Shown here in pieces: positions 35,165 to 44,966 of a stretch of DNA of 64,000 nucleotides (position 1 is its first letter; the number at the start of each line of letters is the position of its first letter). This stretch comes from Chytridium lagenaria. Lineage: Eukaryota > Chytridiomycota > Chytridiomycetes > Chytridiales > Chytridiaceae. The stretch lies in contig JAHLKC010000088.1 of the NCBI GenBank assembly GCA_025449115.1, forward strand, positions 1 through 64,000, in the 5' to 3' direction. The notes below the pieces were generated by a model. It worked only from the letters and a program-made list of their open reading frames with translations, was not told the origin of the DNA and searched no databases. A program made the translations under genes and the position numbers.

Positions 35165-35299
35165 TTAGAAACGGTCGGGGATGGGCTCGGGGTCAGCGGT
35201 GGTGGCGGGGGCAGAGCCGGAGCCGGCACCAGGGAGGGGCGCGGCGATGGCGAAGGCAGAGAGGACGACGACAAGGAGAGCGGTGAAGTGGAACTGCAT
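35165..35299 (-). CDS. Small secreted peptide, 44 residues
   Basis: A single-exon gene for MQFHFTALLVVVLSAFAI followed by a small Ala-rich cleavage region and a short Pro/Ala/Gly/Ser-rich mature part ending EPIPDRF. The hydrophobic core and Ala-x-Ala before APLPG are a typical signal peptide, leaving about 24 residues after cleavage, with no cysteines. A TATA-like sequence (plus 35401-35407) lies about 100 bp upstream of the ATG, and the leader is A/C-rich and free of ATG, both common in strongly expressed fungal genes. A broken copy lies beside it. I do not recognise the family; a pheromone-like, effector-like or wall-associated peptide are all possible. Because it is short, expression evidence is the key test. 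Confidence 0.55.
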   Translation of the reverse strand: MQFHFTALLVVVLSAFAIAAPLPGAGSGSAPATTADPEPIPDRF

Positions 35300-36422
35300 T
35301 TTTGGTTGTTTTGGGGGTTTGGTTTGGGGTTGGTTTTGAAGGTTTGAAGTTGCTGATGTGCTTTTGTGATGATGAGGAGATGGGAGGAAAACGGGTAGGT
35401 TTTTATAGGCGTTGGAGAAGAACGTCAAAAGACACTGATGATACTATTGCATGGAGGGCTAGTCGGAGAATGAAAAATGCAGGGGTGAAGTTGTCACAAA
35501 TGACATCCCTTGTTCGAGCTTGACACCGCTGGCCCTGGTTGCTTTGAAGTCGACTGTGTCTTTTGTGTCAAAGTGACCGACGGGAGTTGCTCGCGTCGGT
35601 GGGGCTTTCCTTTCCACCGACGCTTGTCAGTCAAGCCTTTATCGATGGTGTCAAGGACGAAAGCTTTCCTCCTATTAGAAATACCCCTTGTGGTAATAAA
35701 GAGTACTGACAGCTTCTTCTCCAGCTTAACTCCAAGCAGCAGGCACTGCAAGCAAGCACAAGCATGCCGACTGAGTCATCGTGGTATCAAGTATCTCTGT
35801 GAGTGTGAGGGGAACGCAAGATGCAGTCATGGGGGGGTGATGGAAAGATCAACTGACGGGGACGCGCGTACGTAAGATTAGAATTGAAAAGAGTAGAACA
35901 CTGAGCAAGACTTGAAGGCTACCAGCTGTTCGACAGGATAAATCCTTTTAACTACAAACCCAGCATGACCAATGAAACAACGTCATCCCCAATACACTCA
36001 TCATAACATCAATTCCATTCCTCTCACTCGAGTCCCATGATTCCGTCATCCAGTGTATCCAGCACTCCTTTCAAGAGCAATAATCATCACCATCCGTTTA
36101 GATCAATTCGTCCATCAAGAAAGGGGGAGGTGACGCTTGCCTTTATACTTCCAGACTAGTGGGATCGCTTTGGTCTTGGTCGTCAACCAGTCCTGTCATT
36201 TTTTGCGGCTGAACCTGTCTTTCCCTTATCGCTTTTATTCGTCAAAGCGGGTCCTCGATAACAGTAAAATAAAGAGTAATGAGATTCGGTGGATAAGCAA
36301 ATAATAATTGGTTCATTACTCTGTCGTCCCTCTAACTCAAACGTGAGATAACTTTAAAACTACTTTACAATTAAAAGGTTTATTAAAGGGACGTTTATTA
36401 AAGGGACGTAGGGAATCAGGGA
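35300..36422. other. Intergenic region, 1.1 kb
   Basis: Upstream of the secreted-peptide gene and downstream of COX15. It contains the TATA-like box above and, at 36380-36410, a short direct repeat (TTTATTAAAGGGACG twice). A plus-strand frame at 35510-35875 has no family look. Nothing else seen. Confidence 0.45.
35401..35407 (-). promoter_or_regulatory. TATA-like box of the secreted-peptide gene
   Basis: On the minus strand the sequence CCTATAAAAACC occurs about 102 bp before the ATG at 35299, with an A/C-rich leader between. Position and sequence suit a TATA box. Confidence 0.5.
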
Positions 36423-38233
36423 TCACTTTGGTAAAACTCTCAGAGTGTGTACGAGCCAAAGCACGGTGGTGAGAAGGGCCAGTGATCCGCTCTGATGTGC
36501 AGCGGCGAGAGGGACGGGAACAAGGTAAAGAAGGGTAGCAAGTCCGAGTGAAAACTGAGTAAAAGCAATGTGATCAGCACCCATACTTAATAAAGTAAAA
36601 GAACGCAGTACATACCTGCATCCCCACTACTCCCAACAAGACATTTGATGCGAGTCTCGAACTCTTCGGAAGTTTCAATCCTCTCGAAAATAACCACAGG
36701 CCAGACACTGCGGTGGCAGTGGAAGTCGCCAGAAATCTGTGATCGAATTGAACTGCAGAGGGGTTTTCAAGAAGATTTCTCCACCATGGTAGTCCGCGAC
36801 CGCCTTCAGATTCAGGTTTTGCGTAAGCCCACATATCACTGGGGACGATACCGTCGCCCATGTAGGGGAATTCATTGTAAATTAAACCAGCGTCGAGGCC
36901 AGCGACGAAGCCGCCTGTCACGATGAATTAGCTGGATGAAAATGGATAGCCAAGAACCGGTGTGTCTATGCAAGCACTTGAACTTACCCGATAACGCCGT
37001 AAGAAGAACTAGAACGGCCGTGAAAGCAGCGTAGCGCTTAAAAACAGAAAACCCGGGGTTTTTTAAAAAGGCTCGCACGTCCTTTTTGAAATAAAACCCA
37101 TCAATTCAATTTCGTACACATAGAGCAGATATAATATACAATACGATACCTCAGCTTTGCCCTTCAACAACGCATTTGCCTTCAAAATCTCAAGACCAGT
37201 GAGGATCATGAACGAGTAAATGACAAAAGCACCTCCAAGATGGGCCGAGAGCCAGTATTGACTAACACCATGGAAAGCCTTTGCCTGCATCAGCTCCTCT
37301 TTCAGGCCGCTCTTCACCATGTACCATCCAAGGACACCCTACATGCAACGTATTAATCTGCATTCTTACCAATATAAGGAGAGTAACGAGAAGTGAAGGG
37401 AACATAACGCACCTGCGATCCGATAAGCAATGCAACCGCAAGAGATCTATTCCTGATCGATTTGGTCATGTAACCACGGTACGCAAAATACGCTCCAGGA
37501 AGAACAAACGCAAGCCCAATGAGACGTCCAACCATACGATGGGCCCACTCCATGTAGAAGATAAACTTGAATTCATCCATGCTCATGTTCTGATTCCGGC
37601 TGCGTAAAGTCAGCAAGTCGATCGTAGTGACGGACACGCCGTGCAGAAACGAAAATATAAGTAAACTTACAGCTTAAACTCTGGAAAGTCCTTATACTTT
37701 GCAAACTCCACATTCCACTCTTCCTCAGACCTCGGCGGCTTCATCCCCGTAATCAGGTTCCACTCTGTGATCGAAAGTCCCGATTCCGTAAGTCTCGTCA
37801 ACCCACCCAAAGCCACGATTCCAAACACTAGAATCGCTGATCCCAGGTACCAGTATCCGACAATGGTTCTCGATGGAGCTTCTCCAAATGATTCAGGGTC
37901 CGCAGTGGTTGAAGAAGATGGACGGGTGGAAGACGGCGGAGATGGGGTGGGTTTAATAGGAGAGCTGCTACGAAGGAGAGGTGCAGAAAGACTTGGTTGA
38001 ACTGGCCATGGGATGGATGTAGCGACGGAAAGGGATCGAAGGTGTCCAGTGGGATGCCATGATGTTGACGCATAAAGCTTGATGCCATGCAAAGGAGATC
38101 CCACGACCTGCTGCTGTTGCGCCTTTACCGCTTGATGGTAGAGACGTGGAAGGAGGAGACGATGAAGAGGAGGATGTGATGCCATTGGAGGTGCGCACCG
38201 CGGGAGGAGCATCGCTATGCTCCTCGAGAACAT
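36423..38233 (-). CDS. COX15: COX15, heme A synthase
   Basis: COX15 is a mitochondrial inner-membrane enzyme that oxidises the C8 methyl of heme O to make heme A for cytochrome oxidase. Six exons, all in phase: 37667-38233, 37413-37599, 37150-37338, 36988-37081, 36616-36912, 36423-36554. The N-terminal 60 residues are Arg/Ser/Pro-rich without acids, as for a mitochondrial presequence. Family blocks: [75 protein letters not shown] and [11 protein letters not shown]. The four heme-ligand histidines are present ([26 protein letters not shown]). Eight membrane helices are expected and visible. No frame break was found, in contrast with most neighbours. Confidence 0.95.
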
Positions 38234-38855
38234 GGTTGATGGTTGAATGCTAAAAACTGGTTTGCTTTTTTCTGGACGTGAAACTGAGTCACTAATTTGG
38301 AATTGTCATCGACGATGCTTTTGCGCTTGTCTATCGTTGCTCTTGCTCTCCCGAGTCCGTCATGACATCTCGAGAGAGGGCAACTTTTCTCTAATAATGG
38401 GAAACGATGCGGGTATGGAGACGGAGATATTTTAGAAAGTATTTAAGAGGATGATATTTCTAGCTCTAGTTATCTTTTAAAAAACGTTGCAGAAAGATCT
38501 TGAGCGAATGGCGACGAGCAAATAGGCGATAAAAGTGATGAGCAAGAAGTACTAGTTTTTGTGTCATTCAGGTTCTTCTGGTGTGAGAGTCGCGGGGTTT
38601 TTTTAGAAATATTTGTAAGCAATAACGTAGCTACTTTAAGAGATCAATAAAAACGGATAAAACAAAATAAACATAGAATACTTTGGAATATCTCTTATTC
38701 GTATATTCCATCGTAAAAGACATAACCACAATTAATAATAACCCGCCATAGAGAAAAACATTATTAAAGACAAGTACAGACAAACAGCAAAGAAAATTCC
38801 ACGGTAACGTGCATATGAATCAACATATCCTTCAACAGAAATGATCACCGTCTTA
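38234..38855. other. Intergenic region COX15 / metacaspase
   Basis: About 0.62 kb, AT-rich, the promoter side of COX15 and the 3' side of the metacaspase gene. No open frame, RNA gene or repeat of note. Confidence 0.5.
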
Positions 38856-41800
38856 TCACAAGAAAAGAGTCTAATAAGAAAATTCAACATTAGTCCATTT
38901 TAAAAGTAGCAAAGGAAACTGTACCTTATCGGGATTAATTTCATGACTCGTACTCAGTTGTGGTATCTGCGTAAACTTATTCTTCTTCATTTCATCCCTA
39001 ACATTTCTCAAAATTTCCAAGAACGACAGATTCTTTCCGGGATTCTTTTTCAACAACTGAAGTAACGCGTGCGTAAGCGCTCCCTTTGCCACATTGTTAA
39101 ATTTGGCGTCGGCGGCGGTCTGGCTATCCTTGCATCCACTGTGAAAACAGAGTCAGATAGGAAAGAAAGAGCAATGCTAAGCAAACCTCAACAAGATGAC
39201 TTCGGCCTGGGATGCTCGGTCTTTCAAGCTCTTATGTTTGTCCGTGAGGTTCGGGGGACCCAAGAGTTTTCCTTCGGCAGAGTATTGGAACGGAAGGTCC
39301 AGAATCGTGCCTACGTTAAAACCCCGTTAGTTATTCTCCATCAGCGTAGAAAGGAAAGAAATATACTTACCGGAATGACAGCAATCAAAAACACATGTCA
39401 TGCGCACTCCTTTGGGAAGTCCAAACACAAGCTTCTCATTCAGCTCCTGAAACGTAAGAAAAACGTTAGTAACTTTATACACTCGTCACATAACAAGGGA
39501 TGCAGTCCTACATTATCAACAATCATGCCCGCTTGCTTGAAATCACACGGCACCAGGGTCTCGTCAAGATTCTCATAAGAGTCTTTTTTTACCAGAAATA
39601 ATATGACAGTATAAGGATAAAGAACAACGCCGTGTAAAAGAAAGTAGCAGCAACGTGAAACACCAAAACTCACCTGTCGAATCCTGCTGACTTCCATGTC
39701 CTGAGAAGTGCAAGTACAACCTATCCCCCGGCGCCGCATCCTTCCTCAACCAAGTAATTGCCTCCAGAATATTCTTCTTAGTCGGCATTTTCTTCGCATC
39801 CTTCACATCATCCGTGAGCACCCTCATCGTCTCCGGTGTATCCTCAAATCCGAGCGTTTGCGTCAACATTTGATGAACACCTTTCACGTCCTCAATACAC
39901 CCTTTAAGTTCCTGCGGCGTGTTTTTGTAGTTGATACCGATGAGCACAGCTCGACGCGCTGGGGGGCGGGTGGACTTTCGAGATGGGGAGGCGGACGATG
40001 CTCTGGGTGGTGTACGAGTGCGATCGTTGTGGCGGCCGCGATCATCATCGCTGTCACTTTGGGCGTGTTTTGGGGGTTTGCCTTTATCGGGGCTACCTCC
40101 ATGCTTCCCACTGTGACTCTGTGGTCGCCTATCATCCTCATCATCACTGTAACTACTCTTTCCCTTTTTCTTATCTGTAGGCGTGGCGTCATGCTTCCCA
40201 CCATGCTTGCTCTGCGGTCGCCTATCATCCTCATCATCACTGTAATTACTCTTTGCCTTTTTCTTATCTGAAGGCGGCGCGTCATGCTTCCCACCATGCT
40301 TGCTCTGCGGTCGCCTATCATCCTCATCATCACTGTAATTACTCTTTGCCTTTTTCTTATCTGAAGGCGGCGCGTCATGCTTCCCACCATGCTTGCTGTG
40401 CGACCGTCTATCATCGTCGCTGCCGTCACTATCAAAGTTTTTCTTAGACGGTGAAGACCCGCCCTTCTTCCCAAAGTCGTCACGTTTCGAGTTATGCTTC
40501 CCGCCTCCCCCACCACCGCCACCTCCACCGAATCCAAACTCTGCGTCATCAATACTCGCGTGCTTTCCATTCTTCTGCCCGGCAAGTCTGTGACGTCCTT
40601 CCGACCTCCTCCCATCATCACTTCCATCATCCGAATGCCGCGCTTTTCGCATCCCTCGATGTCCCTCTTCATGTCCATCGCCATGATGACTATCCGCATC
40701 GCTGTGATCAGACACCTCAGCCTCGCTGAACTCACTCTCAGAACCAAGGTCATTCGATCCCAACGCTCGCGTCCCCTTCTTCGCTTTAAAAGCAGCAGGT
40801 TTGCTCGGCGAGGCTGCTTTACCGGCTGCCGCCTTAGGTTTTCCGAATGGGTCTTCTTTTGCTTTCCCTGCATCTTTCCCAGACGGCTTTGCAAAAGGGT
40901 CGTCCTTCTTCTTATCTTCGTGCTTTTTACCACTACCGTAGTCGTCGAAACCTCCATTACCCTTCCCTCCCTTCCCTCCGCCGAAATCGTCTTTTCCAGT
41001 CGGTTTCCCGTAAAAGTCGTCCTTCTTCTTATCGTCTTGCTTTTTGCCACCACCTCCAAAATCGTCTTTTCCGGACGGCTTACCGAAAAAGTCATCCTTT
41101 TTCTTATCGTCATGTTTTTTGCCACCACCAAAGTCATCGAATCCGCCATGCCCTTTCCCTCCCTTCCCACCTCCGAAATCGTCTTTTCCAGACGGCTTCC
41201 CAAAGTGGTCCTCCTTCTTCTTATCGTCGTGTTTCTTCCCTCCACCATAATCATCAAAACCTCCATGGCCTTTCTTCGAGTCGCCGCCATAGAAATCATC
41301 TTTTCTCTTATCGTCATAGCCCCCGCCTTTCTTAGAATCGCCGCCGTGGCTTTTACCTCCTCCGAAGTCGTCCTTCTTCTTATCGTCATATTTCTTCCCT
41401 CCACCATGATCATCAAAACCTCCATGGCTTTTCTTCGAGTCACCGCCCTTTCCACCTTTTGGGCGATCCTCGTCATCACTAAACCTCGAAGCCGTCTTTG
41501 CAGCCGATTTTCCTTTATTCCTCCCATAATCGTCATCACTGTCATCGTCATACGCAGGTTTCTTGGCATATGACCCGGGCCTCTCGGCTTTCTTTCCCCA
41601 GCCATCCCCGTCGTTTCCTTTAGAAGGAGACCCAGCTTTGTAGCTGGATCCTTGATCATCCCACTTTGATGGGGAAGATGGCTTTGAGCCGTAATCGTCC
41701 CGCTTTCCACCATCCTTGTTGCGTTTCGCGTCGTGGTCGTCCCACTTGCCCCCATGGTCCTTGCTGGGTTTCGTACTATGATCATCCCACTTTGCGTTGT

Positions 41801-43072
41801 CTTTTTTAGATTTTCCGTGTCCATGGTCATCTTTCGCAGCAAACTCTTCATACGACCCCTTCTTCACAGGCGCCGATCCCGGTCTTCCATGTCCTCCCTC
41901 AAACTCAAACGAACCCTTCTTCACGTCCTTCTTCCCGCCGTCCTCAGGCTTCTTTCCATCCTCGTATATATGATGATGGTATACATGATACGTGTGTTTC
42001 TTATCAGACGCGTCATGCTGAGGTGACGACGCCTTTGGTGATGCAGCGGAAGCCCGATGCGGTGAGTCGTCTCTCTTAACGGACTGGTTCCTAGAGTGAC
42101 CACCGTGCTGCGCTAGTGACACATTGACGGTAGGGACATGTGCGTACTCGTAATCACTTTCAACAGGTCCAAAATTATGCTTCGGAGGGCTTTGAGCAGA
42201 GTAATGCACGGCGCTCTGTGCGTGATTATACGCAGGGCTATGAGCAACATTATGCATTGGGCCATGAGTGGGTCCAGCTGACTGCGGGCGTGGCTGCTGC
42301 TGTTGCGGTTTGGGGGTCACAGGTTTCGAGAACCAGTTCCACAATCCCCTGTCCGCGACCTCAGTTGGAGCCCCGTTGTAATGCGGCGACGCGCTGAAAG
42401 AACGCGTGTGCACTTGGTCGTAAGTTTCAGGGTACCGAGGGTCTGAGGGTAACGGGTGCAGGTTATATTCGACGGGTGATGGGTATGCTTGATGAGGTGG
42501 TGATGATGCGTAGCGAACGTGTTGAGGGAGTTTGATCCCATGGACTTATTGCGTCCATGTATTGGGGTTCGGTGTCGAGAGAACGGGTTTGGATACGTGG
42601 GGGTGGTTGCGTTGGGATTCGTGCAGCCTGGCTAATGGTACCGGCTGTAGTGCTTATAGTCAATATGAAGAATATGCTTTGGCGATGAAAAACTCGACGG
42701 ATAGCTAAGGAAGAAATACCCACCACTATTCGGCGTTTGCAAGTTTTTAGGTAGACTCGAGCACACCACCAGCAAGAAATCTCCATTGCTCAACATCCCC
42801 AACGGACTTGACGGCCTTATCTGCGAAAAGTCCGGTGGACCACGATACACTGACGCTCTCGACAAATCAATAGAGTGATCGTTTGCAAAGTGTTCTCGTT
42901 TCAATTTGGCGATGATGTCGAGCATGACGGGCGCTCTTGGAGCTCGGGGATCGGTTGCTGGGAGTTCAGTGACCACTGTACGGGCTGGCCCTGCTCCTGC
43001 TGAGACATTTGCGGAAGATGGGAAGCCCAGGAAGACGACTGTGATCTTGGGAATTTGCTGGTAGTGGGCCAT
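38856..43072 (-). CDS. MCA1: Metacaspase with a very long low-complexity prodomain
   Basis: A type I metacaspase, an Arg/Lys-specific, calcium-dependent cysteine protease. The p20 domain starts at RRAVLIGINYKNT (about 39,960); the catalytic His is in YLHFSGHGSQQ and the catalytic Cys in VFDCCHSG. The p10 part ends near QIPQLSTSHEINPDK. Exons: 42724-43072, 39674-42631, 39512-39582, 39371-39446, 39187-39310, 38925-39138, and a 15-base last exon 38856-38870. Before the protease lie about 1,000 residues: an ordered-looking N-terminal domain (KITVVFLGFPSS ... GMLSNGDFLLVV), a Tyr/Pro/His-rich part, and Gly/Lys/Asp repeats such as KKDDFGGGK and a 31-residue repeat. An in-frame TAA at 42546-42548 interrupts the prodomain; since exon 1 splices in phase to the same frame, I treat it as an error, but a start near 42541 is possible. 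Confidence 0.85.
40126..40404. repeat. 93-bp in-frame tandem repeat, three units
   Basis: Units begin at 40126, 40219 and 40312 with CGCCTATCATCCTCATCATC (a partial fourth at 40405 reads CGTCTATC). Each is 93 bp, so 31 codons. On the minus strand a unit encodes YSDDEDDRRPQSKHGGKHD and a Lys-rich part. The last two units are almost identical, pointing to recent expansion. It lies in the metacaspase prodomain. Confidence 0.95.
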
Positions 43073-43552
43073 GTTTGGCCGTCAGAGGTGTCCCTCCAAG
43101 ATCCGTCGAGTATGTGTTTTGTCAGAGCTCTGTTACTAGATGTATGTACTTTTTCCTATTGCTCGAAGAGTAGTTGATCGTGATTGTGTGGTCCATTGTT
43201 TTGGAGACCAGGAAATCAATGACGCGAAATTAGATTTGAGATTTGTCTCGCAAGAGACGCGTTAATCCCGAATCAGACATGCCATGCATGATACTTCTCT
43301 TTAGTCCCTTACCCGTTTCCTTCTGTGTCTCTACTCGGTGCTGCGAAGTTGGATTTAAGGAGCGCATCCTCAACGAGCTCACTATCATCAGAATCTGTAC
43401 GCTCCTTACACTCGCCGAAATACCATCAAAGAGTTTAAACAGAAAAAGAACAAGATTTAAAGCTAAAAAAGAATTTTTGGCCCGTCCAAACAAGATTTTT
43501 AATAATTAAAGTGGTGGATCTGAACAAAAAAATTAAGGCAAAGGGATCAACA
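43073..43552. other. Intergenic region metacaspase / BMT6
   Basis: 0.48 kb between the start of the metacaspase and the 3' end of BMT6 (both minus). Small overlapping frames at 43230-43509 on both strands look random. Nothing else seen. Confidence 0.5.
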
Positions 43553-44917
43553 TCAAACATCCTCCTTCTTCCTATACAATCTCACAAAATGCCTCATATT
43601 ATGCAACTTTGCTGGGTAAGTCAAATCAGGCTGCTGTTGCGGGGTCGGGTACCGATACCATCTCGAATCCACCCCAGCAATCACATCAAACGCCTTAATC
43701 TGGTCCAGGAGGTGGTAAACCATATAAGTTCGTGCCTGCTCCTTTCCAGCTACAGGGGCAGGTACTTTCCGTGTTGGATCTAAATCCTCTACCTCATCCT
43801 CGTCCTTTTTCTGCAATCCAACCGTAACTTCAGAAAAGGAGCCAGCGGAATCGACAACAAGAAGAAAAGCACCCGGTTTCATTTTGGACACAAGAGTTCC
43901 GACGAGACGCACAAATTCTTTTTTCGAGGATCCAAGGAGTTCGTTGAGGAGGAACATGGCGGTGATGAGGTTTGCGGAACTGATTTTTGTGGATATGTCA
44001 GTTTGCTTTTCGGGATCTTGGGATAGAATGTCGCCACGAGAGTAGGAGACGTTAAAGAGATTTTGGGGGAGACCAAACATGTCTCGTGAAGTTTTTGCAA
44101 TGCTGTGAGCGATTTCTTGGTAGTCAGCAATGTCTAGGATATGAACATTAATGCCTCTTGCGGTTTGAGACTCAGACAAAGTGGCTGTCGTTTCTGTAGA
44201 GATTGATGAGCAGGCTGCTGCAATGCCGGCAACCTCGGCAGCCGGTCCAGCACCCAATGCTAAAACGTTGACAGGAGCATCGTCCGAAGGTTTCCAGATG
44301 CCATCAGCGAGAAAACTTCGGAGTTCCGGAAGGCCCGTTAGTAAATCCCAATAGCAAAGTGATCTTCCAGCCGAATACCCTGCGGCGTACGCTACCAGCT
44401 GTGTGGATAAAGAAATATCATCACTGTCTTCTTTTGCTGGCCCGTCGTCTTCCGTTCCAAATATCCCCTCATAATTCCTTCCCACAAACTTCTCCTTGAT
44501 TCGACGTAAAACGACGTTCAACCCCTCCCAACCACCAGGAATTTCTTTCTTTACGAACCCATCACACCCAATCCTTACTGCGTCCAGAATAGCTTGCTCC
44601 ACAGTCAACTCCTTTAGAGCATCCTCTGCCCGCTTAGATGCATCGGTTATTGGCTTCCCGGAATGTTTTCTTCTGTGCCGGTCAAGCCACGTTTCCCGAA
44701 GGACATGTTGTTGGAGAAGCCTGTAAGACTTTGATGCTGGATCCTGGGTATCGATGGAGATGGCTGCAGAATGTGAAAGCGCTGATCGAGAGGACTGGGG
44801 ACGTGAAGCAGATGAGGAGGAGGAGTAGGAGACGGAGGATGACGGCGATGGCCTGCTCTTGGTTGCAGACTGAGGTTTCTTGGGAGCTTGCTTTGGTGGA
44901 CCTTTGATCTGAGGCAT
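43553..44917 (-). CDS. BMT6: BMT6, 25S rRNA (uridine-N3) methyltransferase
   Basis: Fungal SAM-dependent enzyme that methylates N3 of a uridine (U2843 in yeast) in 25S rRNA in the nucleolus. The single unbroken exon gives about 454 residues. The N-terminus is a Lys/Ser/Pro-rich disordered tail (MPQIKGPPKQAPKKPQS). The family block AAGYSAGRSLCYWDLLTGLP is followed by the SAM-binding motif VNVLALGAGPAAEVAGIAAA and later by ANLITAMFLLNELL and PGAFLLVVDSAGSFSEV. The frame is open upstream, but I start at 44917 because it gives a normal basic tail and because PAF1 starts 49 bp away in the other direction. One of the few genes here without a frame break or intron. The assignment rests on the DUF3115-type pattern. 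Confidence 0.85.
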   Translation of the reverse strand: MPQIKGPPKQAPKKPQSATKSRPSPSSSVSYSSSSSASRPQSSRSALSHSAAISIDTQDPASKSYRLLQQHVLRETWLDRHRRKHSGKPITDASKRAEDALKELTVEQAILDAVRIGCDGFVKKEIPGGWEGLNVVLRRIKEKFVGRNYEGIFGTEDDGPAKEDSDDISLSTQLVAYAAGYSAGRSLCYWDLLTGLPELRSFLADGIWKPSDDAPVNVLALGAGPAAEVAGIAAACSSISTETTATLSESQTARGINVHILDIADYQEIAHSIAKTSRDMFGLPQNLFNVSYSRGDILSQDPEKQTDISTKISSANLITAMFLLNELLGSSKKEFVRLVGTLVSKMKPGAFLLVVDSAGSFSEVTVGLQKKDEDEVEDLDPTRKVPAPVAGKEQARTYMVYHLLDQIKAFDVIAGVDSRWYRYPTPQQQPDLTYPAKLHNMRHFVRLYRKKEDV

Positions 44918-44966
44918 GATGGGTCGTTTGTCGTTTGAAGAAAAAAGAAACAATTTCAAGACTAAA
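44918..44966. promoter_or_regulatory. Very short bidirectional promoter BMT6 / PAF1
   Basis: Only 49 bp separate the two divergent start codons (44917 minus and 44967 plus). The spacer is A-rich on the plus strand (AAGAAAAAAGAAAC). Either the 5' leaders overlap or both are extremely short. Confidence 0.6.

Larger units (their letters stand above)
34094..35299 (-). repeat. Tandem duplication containing a small secreted-peptide gene
   Basis: Two diverged copies in the same orientation: 34094-34465 and 34769-35299. Shared blocks include GCAGTCCAACCGACATTC (34099 onward) versus GCAGTCCAGCCGACATTC (34776 onward), each followed by AAAAAACAGTAATTACAAA, then the CTCCTTCACACAACCA type block and, at the other end, ATGGCGAAGGCAGAGAGGA (34425 and 35248). 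The right copy is longer by about 160 bp and keeps an intact gene; the left copy does not. Confidence 0.75.

Noticed and set aside
39884..41851. A 655-codon open frame rich in Met, Arg, Lys and Thr inside the metacaspase exon
   Set aside because: It is the shifted frame of a GA-rich repetitive exon; the metacaspase frame leads into the p20 domain and is the real one.
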